Source of the DNA: Thermoplasmata archaeon
GTDB lineage: Archaea > Thermoplasmatota > Thermoplasmata > Thermoplasmatales > Thermoplasmataceae
Assembly (NCBI GenBank): GCA_021850505.1
Contig: JAJZLW010000142.1
Location: 1-8,091, forward strand
Direction of reading: 5' to 3'
DNA length: 8,091 bases
A program made the translations under genes and the position numbers. Shown here piece after piece: positions 4,924 through 8,091 of the stretch. The first letter of the stretch is position 1, and every line of letters starts with the position of its first letter. The notes beneath the pieces were generated by a model that was not told the origin of the DNA, ran no database searches, and saw only the letters and a program-made list of their open reading frames with translations.

Positions 4924-6681
4924 ATGGAAAACAGTGCCCTCAGGCAGCCAATTATCTGTGTTCTCGGTCATGTCGACCATGGAAAAACCACTCTTCTAGA
5001 CGCAATCAGGGGAACATCCGTAGCCGCCGGGGAAGCAGGCGGAATAACTCAGAGAATAGGTGCAAGCGACATACCAATTTCACAGCTTGAGAAGGCGGCA
5101 CGCAGCTTCCCTGCTATGAAGAAGATGCGAATACCCGGCCTTCTTTTTGTCGACACCCCTGGGCATGTGGCATTCTCAAACATGAGGGCAAGGGGCGGTG
5201 CACTTGCCGACATTGCGATCCTTGTCATAGACATAAATGACGGTATAATGCCCCAGACGCTTGAATCCTTGAATACATTAAAGAAATTCAAGACGCCATT
5301 CATAATAGTTGCGAACAAGATAGATATTCTACCATTTGTCATCGAAAAGAAGAATGTAACTTTCCAGCAGTTCATATCCGGGCAGAGGCAGGAATATCTG
5401 GATGAGTTCGACAAGCGTCTCTACACCCTTGTAGGTCAGCTTTATGAAAACGGTTTCACCGCGGACAGGTATGACAGGGTAACGGATTTTGCCAAGACTG
5501 TTGCCATAGTACCGACAAGCGCCAAGAACCTGGTCGGTATCATGGATGCAATTTTTGTGATTACCGGGCTTGCGCAGAGGTTTCTTGAATCGGAAATAAC
5601 AATAAGGGAGAATGCGACCGGAAAGGCAACAATAATTGAGGTCAAGAAGGAGGGTTCCGTTGGAACCATGCTTGATTCAATACTCTACCAGGGCAAGTTC
5701 ACCCGATCACAGACGATTGCCCTGAATACTAGAACTGGACCAGTTGTGACCAGAATAAAGGCACTGCTCGAGAACAAGTCATACAGATCGAAGGATCTTA
5801 TTGAAAGGGATGAGGTAACGGCAGCATCTGCAGTCAGGATTCTTATCACGGACAGGCTTGATGTCCTCCCGGGCTCTCCTGTAATCTCAGTGCATGGACA
5901 GGAATCAAGAGAAGAGGCTTTCAGGGAGATTGAGGAGGAATCTCACCCGAATATAGATCTGTCGCAGGATGGCATCACAATAAAGGCTGATGCCCTTGGT
6001 TCCCTCGAAGCATTCGCCTATGAGATCAGGCAGAAGGACATCAAGATCAGGTCTGCACAGATCGGTGACATATCAAAAAAGGATCTGATCAATGTTTCAA
6101 CGATAAACAACAGGATGGACAGGATCATCGCCGGTTTCAACATAGGAATAATGCCGGATGCCAGGGCAGAGATGATGAATTACGATGCAACAGTCCTGAC
6201 AGGGAACATCATATATTCGATTGTTGATGATCTCGAAAAAGCAATCGAGGCAAGGAAGAATGAGATGGACGAGAAGACATTGATGAGCATGCCGGTACCC
6301 TCAAAGCTCACGATTATGCCTGAATACATATTCAGGGCTACAAAACCTGTAATTGTCGGTGTGAAGATACATTCAGGAAGGATAAAGGTCGGGGACAGCC
6401 TGCTGAAGCAGGACGGAAGATACGGTGGTGTCATCAAGAGCATCAGGGAAGGACAGACAAGCACGCAGTCTGCGGATTCACCACAGGAGGTGGCGGTTGC
6501 GATCGATGGGGTAACCCTGAACAGGCAGATACATCCAGGCGAAACCCTCTATGTTGACATACCAGAGGGGGCTGTCAAGGCTGTAAGGTCCCAGAACCTT
6601 GATCCTGGAATACTCGAGACGCTCGAGGAGATAATATCAATCAAGCGGAAGGAGAATATCTTCTGGGGAACCAGGGCTTAA
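4924..6681 (+). CDS. infB: Translation initiation factor aIF5B (IF2-type GTPase)
   Basis: aIF5B promotes ribosomal subunit joining in a GTP-dependent manner. The 585 residues fit archaeal aIF5B, without the long N-terminal extension of bacterial and eukaryotic homologues and without an intein. GTPase motifs: G1 GHVDHGKT (15-22), switch I with Thr42 in GGITQRIGA, G3 DTPGH (77-81; His81 catalytic), G4 NKID (131-134), G5 SAK (199-201). Domain II spans about 230-335, domain III about 345-440 (ADALGSLEAF at 355-364), and domain IV about 460-585, ending in the family's typical KRKE..FWG. The ATG at 4924 is the only one giving this N-terminus; two nearby ATGs (4913, 4919) are out of frame, and no good Shine-Dalgarno precedes it, so coupling with ndk is likely. 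Its TAA overlaps the stop codon of the convergent antiporter gene. Confidence 0.98.
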   Translation: MENSALRQPIICVLGHVDHGKTTLLDAIRGTSVAAGEAGGITQRIGASDIPISQLEKAARSFPAMKKMRIPGLLFVDTPGHVAFSNMRARGGALADIAILVIDINDGIMPQTLESLNTLKKFKTPFIIVANKIDILPFVIEKKNVTFQQFISGQRQEYLDEFDKRLYTLVGQLYENGFTADRYDRVTDFAKTVAIVPTSAKNLVGIMDAIFVITGLAQRFLESEITIRENATGKATIIEVKKEGSVGTMLDSILYQGKFTRSQTIALNTRTGPVVTRIKALLENKSYRSKDLIERDEVTAASAVRILITDRLDVLPGSPVISVHGQESREEAFREIEEESHPNIDLSQDGITIKADALGSLEAFAYEIRQKDIKIRSAQIGDISKKDLINVSTINNRMDRIIAGFNIGIMPDARAEMMNYDATVLTGNIIYSIVDDLEKAIEARKNEMDEKTLMSMPVPSKLTIMPEYIFRATKPVIVGVKIHSGRIKVGDSLLKQDGRYGGVIKSIREGQTSTQSADSPQEVAVAIDGVTLNRQIHPGETLYVDIPEGAVKAVRSQNLDPGILETLEEIISIKRKENIFWGTRA

Positions 6682-7667
6682 AAAAGCAGGTAGAGCAAAG
6701 CAGCAGCTGTTGCAATTATGCAGAATATGACAGCACCCTGATAGCGCCTGACCCTTTCAGGTATGTAAAATAAAAGCATTACTGCAATTATTATTAGAAG
6801 ACCTGAACTCCAGGCACTGTTCGTAACAACGAGGTTGCCGAAGAGCGTCACTATGCCCAGTATAAGTGTGAGTTTGTATATTGTTGAGCCTATCATCACG
6901 CCAATGGATGATTCTATTTTTTTCCTCCGGATGGTGATGAATATGATGGAAATCTCAGGAATAGATCCTGCAATCCCTGCAAGTAAGAAGCTCGTTATGA
7001 ATAGCGGTGCATGCATTATGGAAGAGAAATCCCTGACATATGTTACGAGGGAAAAGGATGCAATGAAAAGAAGGGCAACTGCCATTATCATTCCAGTTAT
7101 TGATGATTTACCAGCCGCATCGTTTTCCTTTGGTATATTCGATCTTGCGGATGTTATGAAATATATGAGGAATATTGCAATGAGAGGAAAGAAAAAATAC
7201 CATGGGACGTCCCTGAAGAATGATGAAATGACGAGAACAACTGCAGCCGAGCCGATCAGGTAAAATACATCTTTCCTGAATTTTTTCAGGCCGAGTGTTA
7301 CAAGAAAGAGCGGTGCAGCGACCAGGATAAACGAAATTGTGAATATATTGGAACCCTGTATGGCGCCGAAGCTGATATTGCCAAATCCAAGAACTGCTGC
7401 CGTGACCGAAAGAAAGAATTCATCTGCCACAGCCGCAATGGATAGTATCAGTACCCCCTCGGACCTCTTCGAAAGCGATCGGTTTGCAGCAATCCTCGCG
7501 CTCTCGTCAACTACGCCATCCGCTCCAATATATATTGCGTATATGCTTGCAGCGGCTCCAGCGATTAACAGCAGGATATTATATCCAGAAAGAAAATACA
7601 GTAAAATAACGATTAAAAAGACAATAAGAGACGAAAGGGGAGGTTTTCTTCTTCCCTCATCCATCAT
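6678..7667 (-). CDS. Ca2+/cation antiporter (CaCA) superfamily membrane protein
   Basis: A 329-residue, very hydrophobic protein with about ten TM segments in two homologous halves split by a polar loop (172-188), the fold of the NCX/YrbG/CAX superfamily. The alpha-1 repeat is at about 72-112 (ADEFF, then GSNIFT at 105-110) and alpha-2 at about 228-268 (GSIPE at 234-238, then GSTIYK at 260-265). The two central glutamates survive (Glu83, Glu238), but several other ion-coordinating positions are substituted: alpha-1 has Ala-Val for Thr-Ser and Asp for Pro before Glu83, and alpha-2 has Lys265 where NCX_Mj has a coordinating Asp. The substrate is therefore uncertain. The ATG at 7667 overlaps the speD stop by ATGA, with a second ATG directly following; co-transcription with speD is likely. 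The stop overlaps that of infB tail to tail. Confidence 0.88.
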   Translation of the reverse strand: MMDEGRRKPPLSSLIVFLIVILLYFLSGYNILLLIAGAAASIYAIYIGADGVVDESARIAANRSLSKRSEGVLILSIAAVADEFFLSVTAAVLGFGNISFGAIQGSNIFTISFILVAAPLFLVTLGLKKFRKDVFYLIGSAAVVLVISSFFRDVPWYFFFPLIAIFLIYFITSARSNIPKENDAAGKSSITGMIMAVALLFIASFSLVTYVRDFSSIMHAPLFITSFLLAGIAGSIPEISIIFITIRRKKIESSIGVMIGSTIYKLTLILGIVTLFGNLVVTNSAWSSGLLIIIAVMLLFYIPERVRRYQGAVIFCIIATAAALLYLLF

Positions 7668-8056
7668 TGAATTATTACATGCTCAGGCGAGACTATCTTG
7701 ACATCTTCCGCGATCTGGTTTCCCCTGGTAAGCTTCTTGTAGTCTATCGATGTTGGCGATAGCTTGGTCACAATGTAATTGAATGCAAGATCTGCATGGT
7801 GCGGATCCCCGCATGTGTATATATCCAGAGTGACGAGATTATGCTCCGGCCAGGTGTGGAATGACAGATGTGATTCGGCAAGAAGCACAATACCACTGAC
7901 ACCCTTTGGCTGGAACTGGTAATAGTCTGACGAAATCTTGGTCAAGCCGCTTATCCTGACAGATTCCTCAATAACTGACAAAACATTTTCTGAAGTAGAG
8001 ATGAGTTCCTCATCTACACCATAGAGATCTGCAATAATATGAATCCCCACGGTCAT
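7664..8056 (-). CDS. speD: S-adenosylmethionine decarboxylase proenzyme (SpeD-type, pyruvoyl)
   Basis: Autocatalytic serinolysis splits the proenzyme into two chains and creates a pyruvoyl cofactor. The enzyme then decarboxylates AdoMet to give the aminopropyl donor for spermidine. The cleavage site is Glu61-Ser62 in AESHLSFHTWPE. Ser62 becomes the pyruvoyl group, and His67 and Cys82 (in YTCGD) are the processing and proton-donor residues, each one lower than in the Thermotoga enzyme (63, 68, 83). The 130 residues fit the short prokaryotic class. Some archaeal SpeD relatives decarboxylate arginine instead, so the substrate is inferred. GGAGG (8066-8070 on the minus strand) lies 9 nt before the ATG and fixes the start. 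It is followed by the CaCA gene with a 4-bp ATGA overlap; its promoter probably lies beyond the window edge. Confidence 0.95.
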   Translation of the reverse strand: MTVGIHIIADLYGVDEELISTSENVLSVIEESVRISGLTKISSDYYQFQPKGVSGIVLLAESHLSFHTWPEHNLVTLDIYTCGDPHHADLAFNYIVTKLSPTSIDYKKLTRGNQIAEDVKIVSPEHVIIQ

Positions 8057-8065
8057 CTTCAGATT

Positions 8066-8070
8066 CCTCC
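8066..8070 (-). promoter_or_regulatory. Shine-Dalgarno of speD
   Basis: GGAGG on the minus strand is 9 nt before the ATG at 8056. A second ATG (8071-8073) immediately upstream is in another frame and is not used. Only about 20 bases remain to the window edge and no TATA element is seen in them. Confidence 0.5.
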
Positions 8071-8091
8071 ATAGAAAACCCCCGACTGCAT

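Noticed and set aside
6835..7701. Two forward open frames within the antiporter gene
   Set aside because: They are shadows of the CaCA gene; their translations have no family resemblance and no promoter of their own.
1..8091. Mobile elements, CRISPR arrays, or defence/toxin genes
   Set aside because: No transposase or integrase motifs, no regularly spaced repeats, no terminal inverted repeats and no compositional break were seen. The gene content is housekeeping plus a few unknowns.

Overview
The window is chromosomal DNA of an archaeon, most likely a member of the order Thermoplasmatales (Thermoplasma, Ferroplasma, Cuniculiplasma and relatives). Three things support this: the archaeal/eukaryal-type translation genes (eL8/L7Ae, eS28, eL24, aIF5B), A/T-rich TATA-type promoters about 25-33 bp upstream of start codons with very short leaders, and a KDG-aldolase-type gene as in the non-phosphorylative Entner-Doudoroff pathway. 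The genus cannot be fixed by reading alone.

Layout. Bases 1-213 hold a possible 3' end of an upstream + strand gene, a palindrome followed by six Ts, and a TATA box for the first complete gene. Bases 214-825 (+) encode a soluble protein I do not recognise. Bases 974-1834 (+) encode a Schiff-base aldolase of the DHDPS/KdgA family. Two minus-strand genes follow, encoding small membrane proteins of unknown function (2000-2833 and 3014-3544). Each appears to have its own promoter, and in both the first good ATG lies downstream of the longest open frame.

The core of the window is the archaeal translation operon rpl7ae-rps28e-rpl24e-ndk-infB (3665-6681, +). It has one clear promoter and a strong Shine-Dalgarno site before rpl7ae; the genes behind it are packed with 0-10 bp gaps, and ribosome-binding bases often double as the preceding stop codon. 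It supplies a k-turn-binding ribosomal protein, two small ribosomal proteins, the NTP-balancing kinase and the subunit-joining GTPase.

On the minus strand, reading towards infB, lie speD (a pyruvoyl AdoMet decarboxylase family enzyme, 7664-8056) and a Ca2+/cation antiporter (CaCA) family protein (6678-7667). These two overlap by ATGA and are probably co-transcribed. The antiporter's stop codon overlaps the infB stop codon.

I found no mobile element, CRISPR array, tRNA or rRNA. Most of the window is ordinary core genome. The points most worth checking are the degenerate ion-binding residues of the CaCA protein (a lysine where a coordinating aspartate is expected), the palindromes before the first gene and around the kdgA start, and the unrecognised proteins.
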